Assembly (NCBI GenBank): GCA_947499595.1
Contig: CANMOY010000011.1
Location: 1 to 64,000, forward strand
DNA from: an uncultured Mesonia sp.
Lineage (GTDB): Bacteria; Bacteroidota; Bacteroidia; Flavobacteriales; Flavobacteriaceae
Direction: 5' to 3'
DNA length: 64,000 bases
A model generated the notes under the pieces. The model saw only the letters and a list, made by a program, of their open reading frames with translations. It did no database searches and was not told the DNA's origin. A program made the translations under genes and the position numbers. This document shows, in pieces, positions 63,918-64,000 of the stretch (position 1 is the stretch's first letter; each line of letters opens with the position of its first letter).

Positions 63918-64000
63918 ATGTCTTTATTAACCATTATTTTAAATATTTTACTTCCGCCATTAGCCGTATTTTTAAAACATGGCTTAAGCGGCACTTTTTT
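63918..64000 (+). CDS. Pmp3/YqaE-type small membrane protein, truncated by the window
   Basis: The first 27 codons read MSLLTIILNILLPPLAVFLKHGLSGTF, the opening of the Pmp3/YqaE proteolipid family (short two-helix membrane proteins). The C-terminal part lies beyond the window edge. The reading is a single complete start, divergent from the WYL gene. Confidence 0.75.
   Translation, partial: MSLLTIILNILLPPLAVFLKHGLSGTF

Overview
The window looks like chromosomal DNA of a member of the Bacteroidota, most likely class Flavobacteriia. The sequence is AT-rich, spaced Shine-Dalgarno sites are scarce, and several genes have a TAnnTTTG-type -7 box a few bases before the start codon. The families also fit: HYC_CC_PP protein, Bacteroidota-type HU homologue, SemiSWEET, TonB receptor and many lipoproteins with a C-terminal cysteine lipobox. 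No rRNA, tRNA, integrase, transposase or CRISPR array was seen.

Layout. 1-22 kb is mostly core: lon, valS, an aminotransferase with murB, a fasciclin lipoprotein, a glycosyltransferase with a sigma factor, lipA-gap, a hybrid histidine kinase, lpxK, a Nif3 protein with a degenerate zinc-ribbon protein, a lipoprotein MsrA and mnmE. 22-35 kb is accessory: a large PLP enzyme, an operon of a sugar dehydrogenase and a TonB receptor, a cold-shock protein, a Tat-exported phosphoesterase, a beta-lactamase-fold hydrolase, a SigZ-like sigma factor next to a 37-residue metallothionein-like gene, and an HU-like gene preceded by a 22-bp phased repeat array. 35.2-46.9 kb is a copper/silver efflux cassette (HYC_CC_PP, CusA, TolC-type CusC, CopA-type ATPase, CDF-like transporter, DUF305, CusB, HMA lipoprotein). 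Its base composition changes abruptly inside the last gene, which suggests a recombination junction. 47.8-54 kb is a type I restriction-modification system (hsdR-hsdM-hsdS). 54-64 kb holds a methyltransferase, a secreted nuclease-fold protein, small membrane proteins, a flavodoxin-fold reductase, a DUF1989 + YqcI/YcgG pair related to nitrogen-oxidising enzymes, SemiSWEET, MgtC, PaiB, DUF421, a WYL regulator overlapping a hydrolase-cREC fusion, and the start of a Pmp3-type gene cut by the window edge.

How the parts work together. The copper genes form one plus-strand run: cytoplasmic metal is pumped out by the ATPase, and periplasmic metal is caught by HMA and heavy-metal-binding domains and expelled through CusA-CusB-TolC. 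The metallothionein and the Cys-containing sigma factor 4 kb upstream may be a second metal-handling unit. Two separate minus-strand units (the PLP enzyme, and the dehydrogenase with TonB receptor) share an AT-rich palindrome about 75 bp upstream of their starts, which suggests one regulator. The strongest candidates for undescribed biology are the metallothionein/SigZ pair, the 22-bp array at the HU gene, the hydrolase-cREC/WYL operon and the DUF1989/YcgG pair. All functions are assigned by reading the sequence; no database search was run.
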